64,000 nucleotides of DNA from Furcasterigmium furcatum (GCA_001599815.1 BCIA01000003.1:5619598-5683597), one strand, 5' to 3'; shown: positions 18,485-31,294, counted from the first letter of the stretch. Program-made: numbers and translations. Notes: a model not told the origin generated them from the letters alone.

Positions 18485-20202
18485 ATGGCCTCACACGATA
18501 ACGCCGTAGTCCCCGAGAAGGCCGAGGCTACACACCAAGCCGAGGCCCCGTTGGAGACCAAGACGAGCGCCGACGGCAAGCATGAGATTCGTCTTGTCGA
18601 GCGCGACAACGAGCAAGAGCACAGCTTGACGCTCGGGTACGTCGCCAGACACCACCCGAAGATCCTGTGGTGGTCGTTCTTCTGGTGCATGTGCGCCGTC
18701 GGTTGGGGATTCGACACGCAGGTCAACGGAGCCATTATCAGTGTGCCGGCTTTCCGCGAGTACTATGGGTGAGTACACAGTTGCAGTTGGCTTCGAGAGA
18801 CCTAGATCGCTGACCAAAACCACCTCCACAGCCACGAACTCGACGGCAACTGGATCATCCCCGCCAACTGGCTCACGGCTTTCAACGTCGTGTCTTCCGT
18901 CGGGCAGTTCTTCGGCGGCTTCGCTTGCAGCTACGTCTCTGATCGCCTCGGCCGGAAGAAGAGTCTCATGATCGGCGTCGTCGTCGTCACGGGCGGTATC
19001 TTTGGAGAGACCTTCTCGACATCGCGTGCCGCCTTCGTCGTTAGCAAGCTCATCCTCGGCGTCGGTGTAGGTTTCTATCTGACCCTTGGCCCGACTACCT
19101 GCTCTGAGATTGCGCCAACCGTCCTTCGCGGCATGTCGACCGCTGGCGTCAACCTCGGCATCGCCGTCGGACAGCTGTCCTCCAACGCCGTGACTGCGGG
19201 CTTCGGAGCCAGGGCCGACACCTGGGCTTTCAAGGGGCCCTTCCTGACCCAGCTGCTCTTCTCGATCTTCCTTCTCGCGGGCAGCTTCCTCTCCCCCGAG
19301 TCTCCATGGTACCTCGTCCGCGCCGGCAAGATCGACGAGACAAGGAAAGTCCTCCAGGGGCTGTACGGCGAGGCCGCTGACATCGAGAGCAAGCTCGAGG
19401 CCATGGTCAAGACGGTCGATGAGGAGTCGAAGCTCGAAGCGCCCAGCTACGCCATGGCGTTCCGCGGCACCGACCGCCTGCGGACTCTGATCTCCATGGG
19501 CGTCTTCTGCTGCCAGCATCTCGTCGGCATCGTCTTCGTCATTCACTTCTCGCCCTACTTCTTCCAGCTCGCCGGCCTCAACACGCGCCAGTCTCTCGAC
19601 CTCGGCGTCGGCGTCACGGCGTGTGGCGTGGCCGGCAACATCTGCTCCTGGTTCCTGATCCCCCGGTTCGGCCGCAGGCCCATCTTCAACGGCGGCATGC
19701 TTGCCTGCACGGTCTTGCTTCTGCTGATCGGCATTCTCGATGTCGTCCCGACCGGGGCCGCGCAGTGGGCTCAGTCTTCCATGACCGTCATCTTCTCGTT
19801 CGTCTACTTCCTGACCATCGGCGCCATTGCCTTTGTCCTCCTCGGTGAGGTGTCTTCGCTGGTGTTGAGAGCCAGGACTGTGGCACTGGCGACTGCCACC
19901 CAGGCCATCTGGGGCATCATCATGTACTTTGCCGTTCCCTACATGGTCAATCCCGACGCTGGCGTAAGTGTGAAACTGCAATGAAATGGCCCGGATAGTA
20001 AATGGAAAGCAGCTGATCCTCGTGCCCACAGAATCTCCAAGGTAAGGTCGGCTTCATCTTCGGCGGCCTCTCGATCATCACGACGATCATCGCATTCTTC
20101 TACATCCCCGAGCTCAAGGGCCGCACTCCCAACGAAATCGACGCCATGTTTGCCGCGCGCGTCCCGCCGAGGCAGATGGGATCATACGAAGAGCGGGAGT
20201 AG
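18485..20202 (+). CDS. MFS sugar transporter, maltose/alpha-glucoside permease-like
   Basis: Three exons, join(18485..18768,18832..19963,20032..20202), give 528 aa. Introns are 63 and 68 nt with GTGAGT and GTAAGT donors. It is a twelve-helix sugar porter. A hydrophilic N-tail of about 55 residues precedes helix 1 (WWSFFWCMCAVGWGFDTQVN). The loop between helices 2 and 3 reads SDRLGRKKS, helix 6 ends with SPESPWYLVRAGK, and the second-half loop has PRFGRRPIFNGG. The WGFDTQVNGAII and SPESPWYLV forms are typical of fungal maltose/alpha-glucoside permeases rather than hexose carriers. Plasma membrane location is expected. Shared upstream motif and position suggest it imports the substrate of the neighbouring intracellular-type GH3 enzyme, although GH3 enzymes act on beta-linkages, so the true substrate is unclear. 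Confidence 0.92.
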
Positions 20203-20648
20203 CGGCTGAGAGTGTGCTACCATGACATGGCCCATTGGATGGCCGAATTAACATGCGGTCTCCGGGCATAGAAAAGCCAAGGTTGGATAGCATAATCAAA
20301 ATAAAAGCTCCGGCTCCCCAACCACGTCGTAGACATTATGTCTGCCACCTAATGTTGCAGATTTCCCCAACTCTGAAGCGCCCAAGAGAAGGACAGCTGA
20401 TGTTTTCAACGTGTGAGAAGAAGCTCTAAGCTTCCTTGCCATCAAGGGTAGCCCTCGGACTCAGTGGCCGAAATTGTACTTCGCACTGCGCTGCATTCCG
20501 GTTGCGCCAAGACTCATCTTCCCTTCATTGTTGGACACTGCCCCCTCCTCTTCGTCGCAGTCCACTAGCTGACTGATGTATCACAACTCAACAATATGAA
20601 TAGTTTTTTCTAAAACTATTAATTGCATGCCTCCTCTGAAACTCACTA
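20203..20648. other. Intergenic region between convergent genes
   Basis: Lies between the 3' ends of the sugar transporter and the C2H2 protein gene. It is AT-richer near 20590-20650 and presumably holds both polyadenylation regions. No gene seen. Confidence 0.5.
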
Positions 20649-21398
20649 CTAAATACGGCTGCGTAGAAAGTGTAGGAACCTCCCCAACGGCGTGTCTTTT
20701 CCATGTCCCTCCTCACAAGCATCACTCTCGACATGTTGCAAAACGCCACTCATCCATTTGAAGGGTGTCTCACAGTCGGGACAACAAAAGTCAAAATCCG
20801 AGTCATCTGACGTGTAGTGACGAGACTGATAGCATTCAAATGCAATGTCATCGACATCGTCAGCTCTCGTGCCTGACGGACAGGTTCCTGCCTCAAGATG
20901 TAGAAGCATCGTAGAGTTTTGGTCGAACATCTGTGAGCATCCAGGGCATTGGATGTCTCTCACAGCGTGGGTTCTCTGATGCTGTATGATACATTGTTTA
21001 GATATCTGTCGAACATCCTAGTCGGGAACACCTACGTTCTTGAGATTCGCTGGAGAGCGGAAGAAGGTATTGCAGTCCTTGCAGAGGTTGTGTACAGCAA
21101 CATCATGCTGTTGAAGCGCTTCCGGGCTATCGAAGAATTTGTCGCAGGGTGGACAATAGTGGTGTGTCCGCGTTCGATGATCATCTAGTTCCCCAGCCGA
21201 CTGAAAGTCAGGCTTATGGGAACATTTCTCACACCTGTGATGGTCAGATGAGGAGGTTATGTGTCGTCGCAGGTCTTCGCGGCGGGCAAAAAGTCGCCGG
21301 CATCGTTGACAATAAGTCTTCGAATGTTTGGCTCGACAGTGTTGGTCGAGGCTCCCTCGAGTTGGAAAAGTGCGGCCTGTACAAGTTGAGCAATCCAT
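20649..21398 (-). CDS. C2H2-type zinc-finger protein
   Basis: Two exons, complement(join(20649..20981,21036..21398)), give 231 aa with a 54-nt intron (GTAGGT...CATACAG, phase 0). I use the ATG at 21398. The frame is open further upstream but has no ATG there. The protein is almost entirely zinc-finger modules: CSTCTGRTFPTRGSLDQHCR then AKH, CQRCRRLFARREDLRRHI, CEKCSHKPDFQSAGELDDH, CPPCDKFFDSPEALQQHD, CKDCNTFFRSPANLKNHQRT, CPGCSQMFDQNSTMLLHLEA, and a last CPDCETPFKWMSGVLQHV. Irregular spacing suggests protein or RNA contacts as well as DNA binding. There is no signal peptide. The divergent neighbour starts 340 nt away. Function unknown. Confidence 0.8.
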
Positions 21399-21737
21399 CC
21401 CGATAAGACCGTCGTTCCTTCGAGGATAGTTCACGGGTAATGGTGGATCGAACTATCACAGGCGGGGCACATTGCGGGGAAGTTGGGCGCTTCGGATCAG
21501 GTACGCTTCAGTTCGCGCGGGTTACAGTTTTACCGTCATCCCGATGACAGCCTATCATTGCAATCAGCATAACGCTTTAACCCTATTAGATAGATATCGG
21601 GGTCTCTTAGTCCGTGCACAGTTCAAGACCACTCATGCACCAAGCAAAATTCACGTCCTCGTCTGTAGCGGCCTCTAAAGACACGCGACAACGCGGTAGC
21701 TGAAGTTGCCCGGGGCCAACACAGCCAGACGGCGAAA
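21399..21737. other. Divergent promoter of the C2H2 gene and the 735-aa gene
   Basis: The stretch just above the C2H2 start also encodes, in another frame, MCPACDSSIHHYP on the minus strand. It could be an upstream finger exon, but I could not find a phase-correct splice to join it. Confidence 0.4.
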
Positions 21738-24158
21738 ATGGGCGGCAATGACGTCCAGGAATCGCACCGGCAGCCAATGCTGTACTGTTTATTTTGCAGA
21801 CGCACGTTACCAGCCCTCGACTGGTACTATGGTGACTGCGACTACACTGCGTCCGCCGACTTTGAAGACCTCTTCTGGCAGTTGCACTCGTGGAACCTGA
21901 AGCTCTGGGCACGTAAGGCTCCCTCGGCGGCATGACATGGTCAGACGAGAAGCTCACACAAAGTAAACAGTGAGCCGGCGGCCGATGACCGTGGAAGCCG
22001 GGGGACTTACATGGCATTCTTCTGACACCAAAATCACAAACGGCGACTGGTCCATCGCGCAGCATAATCCCCCAATCTGCCTCGACGGACCCTCATGTCA
22101 CATTTGCAGCATCGAAGAGCCCGTCTTCTACGTTCACCAGGACTGCTGGATGGCGGCTCGTCACCGAAGACCAGGCCTGGGCATACCCAAGACGCTGGAG
22201 TTGGCCTGCGCGACGCAGCCGATCATTGATTGGCGATTTCTGCAAAAGGACTCGGACACGGCCAAGCACATCCCCATCGTCTCTTGGGACAATGTCCAGA
22301 CTCTCAGGCAGGACACGGACTTGTCTCAACTTTTGCGCAGGGTGGCTCAGAAACTGCCGGCGCTCCTTCAGGACGCGATCGTGGACGAGCTTCGGGGCAC
22401 CCTGGTGTTCTCTTTGCTGGCTACCCTCGGCACCGTGTGTTTGTTGGACCTGGTAGCTCCACGAGGGCCTCCTAGAGTACCTGAACCGGTCTTCGTCGCG
22501 ACCAGTCCCGATTATGTCGCTGCAATCAAGATGGAGCCTATTGACTTGTATGGTAAGACGTATATCAGGCTTCTCGAGTTCTGCCCCCAGCACGACCCCG
22601 AATCTCGTTCAATTCCCGTCAAAGACAAAGACATCCAGGGTCTAACGTACAGTCTGGGCGATTTTGGACTTCAAGCAGTCCGTGTTGACTATGCAGACGG
22701 CACCCGTTCTCCGTGGTTGGGGGCTGAGAGCCTGGGGTGGTACGGCAATCTCGAGGGAAAAGACCTGTTGAAGCTTCGAGTTGTGCGAGACGTAGGCACC
22801 TGTGGCCACTCCACGAAACATGATACGCTAACAATGGGCAGGACCTGAGAATAATCAGACTTTTGTTTGATGAGACTGAGAGCTCGTCTCCAACACGACC
22901 ATCTGTGCCGTTGTGGGACCGTCTCGAGGTTGTAGACGAGCGGACGAGCGTGAAGCTTGCTCGTATACGGCGGACTAGCGGTGGCGATCGTGCTGAGCCC
23001 CGGGTCCTTGGCTACCCTGGATATTTCCTAGCCCGTCATCTTGACGTCTCGGTTGAGTCTCGTCGAGGAACGGCTTCAACGATCACGGTGTTCTGTGATG
23101 ATAACACCACATCCGGGATTCAGTGCGGAACTCAACGTCTTGGAAGCCGCAGCGATTACGCTTTGACCTTCTCCCTGCGCCCAGATGAGCATATCCGCTG
23201 CGTCTTTCTCTGGACCAACTCCCCGTCAATGGGCAATGATTCATTCGACAAGTTTTACTTGGGGGTAAGTGACAAGTTTCGACGCTGGTCGTCTGATCAC
23301 CAATGGCCGGCCAACGCTGACATCCATACTATCTACCAGTTCGGTACCAGCTCAGGCCAGTTCCATCCCTGCGGGCCGTGGCCCCCATCATCGACCCCGA
23401 TATTTGGCCGGGGAATGAGAAATGCCGTGCTGGCCGGGAGCTTCGGCTCAAGGGTCACAGGCATCTTCGTGGACCACCTCCGCGACTTGGCCGAGATGTT
23501 GCGAGGGTCTGGAGACCCAGATTTTCAGTTCCCTGTCCACGCAATCGGTGCCTGTCATAGCTGCGAAGCAGAAACTAGGACCGACGACGACGCCCCGTTT
23601 GTCATCGAGCATCCGCCACGCCATGTCTTCACGAGCCTCGCCTACTCGAGCGAAGCATTCTCGACCACCGGTTTACTCCGGAATATCAAGGGCTTGTGCA
23701 TCCAATCCCGGGAGAATCATCGATATTTTGTGTCAGAGGTACCGAGGATGGGGCTCAAGATACGCTACCAGGACGATAGGCCCGACTGCCATCTTGGGCA
23801 GTGGGATCCGTCAGAGCTTTCGAGCATCACCAAGATTTACGATCAAGAGCAAGGCGAATTCGAGTCTCTTTTCTTCCAGATGCATGAGACCTTCGTCAAA
23901 GACATATTCGTCAACCGACCGCCCGGCCTACAGGGAGGCATATACTTTAGCGCAGATGAGCTTGCCGTGGTTCGTGTCTTTGTCCCCCTGAAGAGGGTGT
24001 GACTGCGTTTGCTGACCGGATTGCAGACACCTTTGAGCTGGGTTTTCAATGAAGATAATGACAAGGTCGTCATTGGGGCAACGGAGAGGCTGGAGATTGA
24101 CCCATACAACGTGGCTCCCGGCCCCGTTTACTACGACATTGACGTGATTAAAGCATAG
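21738..24158 (+). CDS. Large uncharacterised fungal protein, 735 aa
   Basis: Five exons, join(21738..21912,21971..22791,22842..23264,23340..23996,24027..24158). Introns 1-3 have good signals (GTAAGG, GTAGGC, GTAAGT donors). Intron 4 (23997-24026, GTGTGA...TTGCAG) would be only 30 nt, so the C-terminal 44 residues need checking. The N-terminus carries CxxC (YCLFCRRTLPALDWYYGDCD) and CHICSIEEPVFYVHQDCW, which look like a zinc-binding pair. The rest is mixed alpha/beta with no membrane segment or signal peptide: SLRPDEHIRCVFLWTNSPSM, then a GMRNAVLAGSFGSRVTGIFV block near the middle. I do not recognise a named domain. Similar layouts occur in large fungal families annotated only as hypothetical or F-box-like. 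Confidence 0.7.
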
Positions 24159-24275
24159 CGTCACAAAAGAAAGCTGGTGCTCAGGCGAGATAGAATACTC
24201 AAGATTAAATATCTGGCTTGAATCAGCCCCTGCCCAGAATATCTATCGCTTGAAACTTTCCCGTACCAAGAACTT

Positions 24276-26689
24276 TCAGAGATACCGACGATCCGCGTAG
24301 AGACTTCCGCCAAGCGAATCGTCCCCAAACGCAATCCGGCCGACGTCGCCTTCCGGCTGGACGTCTTGGATCCTCACCCGCTTGTGCCTGAGTAGTCTCG
24401 CCCTCTCGGGGCCGCCCAGGCCGCTGGCTCCCTCCGGCACGGCGACAAACGGCGAATCCCGCGTGAGGGCTGAGATGCTCGTCAAGAAATCAGGGCTCTT
24501 CACCCGGACCTGCAAAACCACATGGCCCACCGCAAACACCGTCATGACGAGGGTGGACACGGCATATATGACCATCCACAGCACGTCCACCTCGTACGCC
24601 GGCTCGGTGAACTCCGCCCACGTCCCGGTGCCGTTGTCCCAGGTCGAGAGTGGCGTGACCGATATGTCTCGGTCGGCGGCATTCACCGAGAACGATTCGG
24701 TCGACGGCGACAACCCGTCGGAGCCCACGATGATCGACTGCTCGTAGGATGCCCTGATGACCGTGTTGAAAACGGCCGCGAGCCGCGCTTCGAAAATCTC
24801 AATCGGCACGTTGTCCAGGGGCGGCGGGCCGACAAACTCGGTGTACTCGTAAAAGGCGCTCATCGGGCGCGCGAGCGTCGGGTCCCTGAGGAAAAGGTTC
24901 AACAAGTTGTTTCTTCCCCCTTCCGGATCCGGCAGGAGGCGGGGGATCAGGGATAGCAGCTCGAGGTTCCCCTTGAAGGACAGGACGGTTGTGTTTGCGT
25001 CGATCGGGCGGTCTCGGGTGTGTCGCGCCCTCTCGGCGGTGCAGATGAGAGGCGCATAGTCGGCCACACGAGAGCACTTCACTTCTGTGTCGATGTAAGA
25101 GGTGCTAGGAGTGCACATGGTCATGTTCCACAGGAAGTCTGCCTCGAAGGTTGTCCTGTCGTGGGCGACAAAGACGAGCGTCTGCTTCGACGGCCTGTCT
25201 GTGCCGTTTTTGAGGTAAGACTCGTCGAGAGGCGCGCGCCAGTCATCGAGAAACTCATCCTTGAGAACGTCCATCTGTATCGGAGGCACGAGGTTCCTGT
25301 TCCCGACCGTGATGTCTCTGTTTCTCCGGCTCGCAGAGAAATAGGTGGTGTTGGGCCACGCGACCTCTACGTCACCTTGTTCGGCTAGAGGCCCAGCCAA
25401 CACGAGCTCGTTTATGTTTTCTTGTAGCCAGGATGTGCCGTTCATCCAGGGCTCGCACTGTCAGAGAGGTGTGTCAGTACGGACGGCGCGTGTTGTGTGG
25501 TCGAGACAATAGGCACCGCGTCAACTTACGGACATGGTCATGTATGACGACTGGAGGATCATGGTGGCATTACCGGTGCGCATTCCAGGTATGCCACGGA
25601 TCGGTACTCCGACGAGAGACTCGTAGGGAGCCAGAGAGTCGTCTGGAACGTCCACCCAGGCGAATGGATCGTCTGAGTCGTATTCGCCCAGCATGTGCAG
25701 GAACGGAACCCGTACGTTGCCCCAGATGTCCTGTCTGGCCATCGCGAGCGCCGCCTCGGACCCTCCGACCTGTTCCACGGTGTCATCGAAATGCGCGATG
25801 GAGCCATTTGCAAGCCAGAGACGCGTGGCTGCGGAGGAGAACGCGGCTGCTGATATGGTATGCAGGCCAACCGGTATGGCATAGAACGTGGGAAGCCCAA
25901 GAGTGTCGAACTGGCTCGTGAAATTGCTGGCTGGGTACGATATGAAGGGGAAGTCCTCCGAAATCAACTCAGACCTGAAGCCGACCGCACGCAGCACGCT
26001 CTGGCCGCCAAGAGGGCTCAAGGCCCATGAGAGTAGCAGAATTGGCGTCCAGAAACCGACAAGTCGGGTCCAGAGTAGCGACTTGAGCGTGTTGGTCATG
26101 GTGAGGCTGCCAAGCAGGATTTCCAGTGTCTGCGATGCCCTCTGTTTAGCGTTGCGGTTCTTCTGGCCATTCGGACCGACCCCCAACGCCTTGTTCAACA
26201 TGGATTCTTACCCCTAGAGTCGTTCCTCTCTCCGAGCTGAAGAGAGCAACACTTTTCAGCGATGTGCCGAGAACTGCAGCGAAAGCGATGGGCCATAATG
26301 TTGCCGCGATGCTGGCTGCCTCGAGAACGCGACTGCCGAACACCGACTGAGGCTGCTCGTGTAAGAAGGCCAGAAGAACAGCAAGAACTATCGGATTGTG
26401 AGAAAACAGACAACTGTTGCAGGGCTCTGCTGCTGCGCTTACCGATGAAAGCTGCCGGCACCAGAACCAAGCACAATGCAATGAAGAACCGCTGCCAAGG
26501 AGACAATGTTGAGTCGCGCAGCGTTACCGGGCTGCTTGGCCAGTTGTGTGGTTGCGGAGATTCGTAGCGACCTTTGTCGCTGCTCCTCTCACCTCCCATC
26601 GCCATGATGAATGATGGAGTATCCGAGCTGTGAGCAGAGTCCCTGGCCTTTACTCCTGATGTGGAATGAGGAAACTCTGATTTTGACAT
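24276..26689 (-). CDS. Large uncharacterised fungal membrane protein, 734 aa
   Basis: Four exons, complement(join(24276..25457,25530..26129,26212..26387,26443..26689)), give 734 aa. Introns are 55, 82 and 72 nt with GTAAG donors and phases that agree. A charged N-tail of about 60 residues is followed by membrane segments near residues 66-90, 105-125 and 165-185. The last is the typical PILLLSWALSPLGGQSVLRA block. A long extracellular region with many N-glycosylation sites (NFT, NGS, NGT, NMT, NTT) and paired cysteines comes next, then a C-terminal membrane segment near 633-658 and a short cytoplasmic tail. This architecture belongs to an abundant Pezizomycotina family without known function. 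It differs from DUF3176 proteins, the nearest named analogue I know. Confidence 0.82.
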
Positions 26690-27152
26690 TTGCCCCTGGA
26701 TGAGCGAGCACCACGTCTTTAGTCTGCGACCTGGGATCCCTTGTTGGCGGCAATACAACCAATGGACTACCAAGACTTCAGATCTGCGACACGGTCAGCG
26801 ACCCCTGAATGCAGCCCCTTCTGTTTTCGCTGCTCGGTGTCGCCACAGGCCTGGAAATCTTAATCCCGTCTGGGGATGATACATGGGTGTGCTTGGGTTG
26901 GGGGCCAAAAGTGTTGCAAGTGGAAAGATTTTGATGTCACCGTCAGCATTGTCTGTCTATCCCTTGTCTGATCAGGAAGGTGGTGGTTTTCGATCGTCCG
27001 TCTTCGTCGCCACATGCTTTCACCACTTGACAGTTGACAGCCTTTCGGGTTTCATCATCATTCGTTGTACTATGGGCTACTCCGGATACAAAGAATTAGA
27101 TTTAGTTGCGTATCATGTCGTGTGTTCGCTTCGATCCCTCCCATCCATCGTG
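26690..27152. other. Promoter of the 734-aa membrane protein gene
   Basis: Both flanking genes are on the minus strand. This stretch holds the 5' flank of one and the 3' flank of the other, with no coding signal. Confidence 0.45.
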
Positions 27153-28161
27153 TCACGTGAGCAAGTACACGAAGCCCAAGGCAAACATCGTCTGGACCAG
27201 GGCCATGGCAGCCGATAGCTTACCCCTCGCTACCGAGTCGTCTTCGTCGTCATCGTCGTCATCCTCGCCGCCCCCGGAGTCCTCCGGCACGCGGGTCCCT
27301 TCGGTGAACTCTCCACCGGCCGAGCCGCCCGCAAGACATACAACCTGTGCCTTCGACACAAGCTCCCCATCCTCGCCGCGGTGGCGCGTATGCACAACAA
27401 CGGGCCACGTAGTGTTGGCGAGCTCGTCGTACTTAGCGAAGTCGTCCAACTCGCCTTTATATATATAGCCGAATTGGCTCAAGGCCAAGTACCCATCAGG
27501 CGTCGATTCGCGACCTGGGATTGCGCTCCGCACGCAGGTTGAATTGGAAGACATGTTGGCATATGAGGCTAGAGATGTCGCCAGAGCAGGCGCTCCAAGT
27601 TAGACAGCCGCAGTGATCAAGGGTGCATTGGTGGAACAGGAACTGCTTACAGCCCGAGACGGACCCCAGGGTCCCAAAGTCGGAGCACTCATTGTTCATG
27701 ACCCTCGTCCACTGCACGAAGGGACACCGGTCACCCGTAGATCTCATCGCTTCAAGCGCGGCTATGCAGTCGTCGCTCAGCACGCCGGCGCACCCGCCAC
27801 TCCCGCCACCATTGCGGTGAGCGTTGGCAGGATCTCCGGTGATCATTCCCACGCAGAATGAGGTATCTTCTGAGCCAAAAATGGCTTCGGGTACGTCCAC
27901 CCAGAGGTAAACCTCCTGCTGCCCACCCGTCAAGCTTTGATTCCGGGAGTCTGCCACGGTGACCGTCACTTGCCAGTCTTCTCCGCCATCCGGGCCGTCA
28001 ATGGCGGCGGCGTCGGTCATGTTTGCGTGGAGGTGGTTTGGTCGTCCGCTGCCGCACGCGGCGTTGGTGGTGTTGGACTGCGCGAAAACGGCTGGGAGGA
28101 GAATCAGGGCGCCGGCGATTGCCCTAGAAGCCGGGCTGCGGAGAGATATTTCGGGTCGCAT
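27153..28161 (-). CDS. Secreted, probably GPI-anchored surface protein
   Basis: Two exons, complement(join(27153..27568,27651..28161)), give 308 aa. The 82-nt intron has GTAAGC, a CTAAC branch site and an ATCTCTAG acceptor. The start is the ATG at 28161, which opens a signal sequence (RAIAGALILLPAVFAQS). The ectodomain has about nine cysteines, a glycine-rich patch (HRNGGGSGGCAG), several N-glycosylation sites and the segment VYLWVDVPEAIFGSEDTSFC. Near the C-terminus an acidic stretch (GGGEDDDDDDEDDSV) precedes a hydrophobic tail ending at the last residue (AAMALVQTMFALGFVYLLT), the usual layout of a GPI attachment signal. No enzymatic motif was recognised. A cell-wall or plasma-membrane surface role is inferred. 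Confidence 0.8.
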
Positions 28162-29282
28162 TGCGTAGTTGTCGTGTTGTGAGTTGCGTTGACTGAGGCG
28201 AGATGGTGAGGTAGCAATCCGATGAGGCACAGCCTGTCTTTGCTGTTATTATATCCCATCATGTTATTCGAGCGTCACTTGCTTGGACTCTTGGCGATAT
28301 GTCGTCGTTGGCTGGCTACCGGTGCCGAATACTCGTATTAGTCTATGGTACACCCTGATTGGGAAAATCTACACATGAGTGCCAGTCCTCCGTCATTCAC
28401 TGTGACTGACATGATGACCTGCAGAGATACGCGTACGTCACTAACGACACCCTGATCCAGCAACGCAGGGCTGATCAGCAACCTGCGCACTCAAAATGGG
28501 CCGACAGGGCGTTTCACTCTTCTTCACTGGTATGATACTTGACTGCTGGAAAGTCGATTCCGCCGGAACCCTGCCCCGTGGAACTTCGTGAACGTAGGGG
28601 GCACATATTGTGACGCCGTGGCTGAAATGACTTAATGAAGCTAGAAACACCACATAGATGCTAGAGTCGGAATACCTCGTAACTATATCTGATCGTGTAT
28701 TTGCAGCCTACTTACTCATTCTCACGCGTGATTACGGATTTGACCATCTATGTTCTTAGATGATAAGGGGTTACCCGGATACAGGAACGCCTATCAACTT
28801 GTGGCGTTCAAATTGATTCAAATTGATACTTATTAGGGTCAAAGAGGCGTATAGGCATAACGCCGAGAAAACCCTACATGGTTTGATAAGGTTTTATCTC
28901 CTTTTTCCACGGAAGTAGGGCGCCGCCCGCCTCCCAAGAAAGCTTATTCCTTTGGCTTTTTCTGTGATTCTTGCTCTCTCCGGGCCATTTAAGAGCCGGA
29001 CAGCCCATCTCCCCTGAATCCTGCCCGTGCCAAGACATACCTCCAACAAGATTAATCGTCACGTCCACCTTCAAATATCCGCGCGTTCATCTCGCCGGTC
29101 CCTCCACTATTATTCTGCAGAAATCACCTTCGGAGCTGCTATCGCAGCTAAAGCCCTCAGAAGACAAGCCGAGTGGAACCCTACAAGTATCACATCCTCC
29201 CGTCTTCACAGACAAAGGTCTTCCCAGGCCTCTTCACGAAGAATCTTTTCACAGCCTATCAACCAACACCCAGCCCGCAGCC
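28162..29282. other. Divergent intergenic region, 1.1 kb
   Basis: Contains the promoters of the GPI-type gene (minus) and the F-box gene (plus). The F-box frame stays open leftwards to 28971, but that extension has no protein-like character. No other gene, RNA or repeat was seen. Confidence 0.45.
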
Positions 29283-31080
29283 ATGGCGGTTCTACTCACC
29301 CTGCCCGACGAGATGCTCGAGAACATCATTAGCCAGGTTGATAACGAGAAAGACCTGAGCTCCCTGTCCAAGACATGCCAGCGACTCCATCATATGGGAA
29401 TGATTCGTCTTTACGAACGATTCACAGACACCTATGAAAAGTCGGACTATGACCAGGGGGATGAGCGCTATAATCATCCCAAACTGCGCAGCTGGTTGTA
29501 TCACGCCGCTCGGTACGACTTGGCGCATATTATCCATTTCGCGGGTCGAAATCAGCGTCTGAGGTCGTGGGCCATGGACACATTCACGCTGGATTACACC
29601 CTCAACGTGGCATTGACCCTCGGGGCTCTGCGAGTAGCGAATAGTCTATTTGAAATGGGCGCGGACATCATCTGGAAGGGAGACAACAATCCCATGGATA
29701 CTCGTGACGACGAGTTCCGCGTTCTGCTTCATGCTGAGATGTCAACGGACGATGGCCGGGCCCACTATCGTTTCAAGCCGTCCATGGACACAGTCGTCGG
29801 ATTACATTATGCAGGCGACAATCTACATCGGTACGACTCTGAAAAGCTCTTCTGGCAAGAGAAGGAAAAGATACTGCGCTTCACGTTCGAGAAGCTGAGG
29901 CACCACACAGTCGAAGGGGTCGCTTTCCAAAGCCCCGATTCTGGTCTCGCACGCTATCAGCTCGCCTTGTCGAAGGTTCTCGACCGCGTTGCACGATTTG
30001 AGAATGGACACTGCATCGACATGATGGAGTGTTTCATTGCGGCGGGCGCCCGTATTGACTGGGAGAACGATCCAAGCCGCTCGAAGCGGGGCTCGAGCCC
30101 ATTGAGGTCCATCCTCAGGACCACCGCGCCCAACATCTTCAAGGCCAAGATAAACTTGCTGCTGCGACATGGCGTTGCTGTCACCTTCCAAACCTTGATT
30201 GATCAGAGGAGCTCGGAAACACTTGGCTCAGCGGCTGCGAGACTGCTGGAAGGCGAGATTATCCACATTCCTGAGAATCGCCACAGTCTTTGGGGTCCCG
30301 AGATCCCTTCTATCATAGACACTGGACTCAGGTATTGGAAAGCCTTGTACCTCGACAATGTGTTTGCAACAACCGCAGCCACGGCACAATGTAAGTCATT
30401 ACCCAGCCCTAGGGCCATGTCACCCGCTTTTGGCCGGACCACCGGTTAACCTCACTCCAGCCAACATCCCACGGCCCGATGCGGACGTCACCTCAAACTT
30501 CGAACCAGCCCCTGAAGTCAAGGGTAACTCAATCATCACGGAGCTTCTTACTCGGGAAGGAGACCTCCGAATCCTGCGTGATTGGATGGGCCGCGGCGCT
30601 GACACAGGGCCTGGTCAGATCAGCTGGCTGGACGACTACTCGCTGACCTATTCCGTCCCTTGCGAGGACGATGACCGGGACAGAATGAATCGTGACACGT
30701 GGGGCGGGAGCGCCGCGCTTGAAGAACTCGAGTCGCGCACCTTACAATGGCTCCGAGCGGCCGAGGCTGAGGCGCGCTTTTGCCAGTATCATGACATCAG
30801 AACAGAGCTGAAGCGCTTGGAGCGTGAGGTGGTCTCACAATGGAGATACTACCACATCAATTTCGTCAAAGCGATGAGGGAGCAGGTGGAGGCGTATGAA
30901 AGGCGCGACAAAGACGCATCTAAGCCCGAATACGGGGCGCTCAGTGACTGGGACTTCCTTCGGTCCGATGACCGGGATCGCGCGTTCAAACGTGTTTTGG
31001 ACTTGTTTGGCTACGAGTTTTCGAAAGAGGAGATCTCAGATCTAGATTATGACGGCTTCAGGGCGTATTACCGTTGGTGA
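29283..31080 (+). CDS. F-box protein with ankyrin-like repeats
   Basis: Two exons, join(29283..30390,30461..31080), give 575 aa with a 70-nt intron (GTAAGT...CACTCCAG, phase 1). The N-terminus is an F-box (LLTLPDEMLENIISQVDNEK, then DLSSLSKTCQRLHHM), which fixes the start at the ATG at 29283 rather than the longer open frame. The middle has ankyrin-like helical pairs (LNVALTLGALRVANSLFEMG, GHCIDMMECFIAAGARIDW, KINLLLRHGVAVTFQTLID). The C-terminal third is helical and charged. F-box proteins recruit substrates to SCF ubiquitin ligases through Skp1, and in fungi this class is large and rapidly evolving. The substrate is unknown. Confidence 0.85.
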
Positions 31081-31294
31081 TCTGGTCGCTTTGGGAACGG
31101 GCCCGTGAGCAAATCTAGAATCGCATTCACTGAACTCGCAACTTTGCTTGATTGGATTATGCGTTCCTGAGTGAAAGTAATCAAATGTTTTGGGAGGATC
31201 TCGAGAGCATGGATGTTTATGATGGGTAAGTCAGTTGCGGGAGCCGGCCGGCCCTTCGGCGGGCGGCCGATCGGGCGGACGGCGGCAGCCCGGC

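Noticed and set aside
18491..20029. 512-codon open frame on the minus strand
   Set aside because: It is the antisense shadow of the sugar transporter. Strong GC bias in third positions keeps the opposite frame open and gives an Asp/Glu/Ala/Gly-rich nonsense protein.
21440..21480. Upstream zinc-finger exon MCPACDSSIHHYP for the C2H2 gene
   Set aside because: The only nearby donor does not splice in phase to the next coding block. A separate upstream exon cannot be supported.
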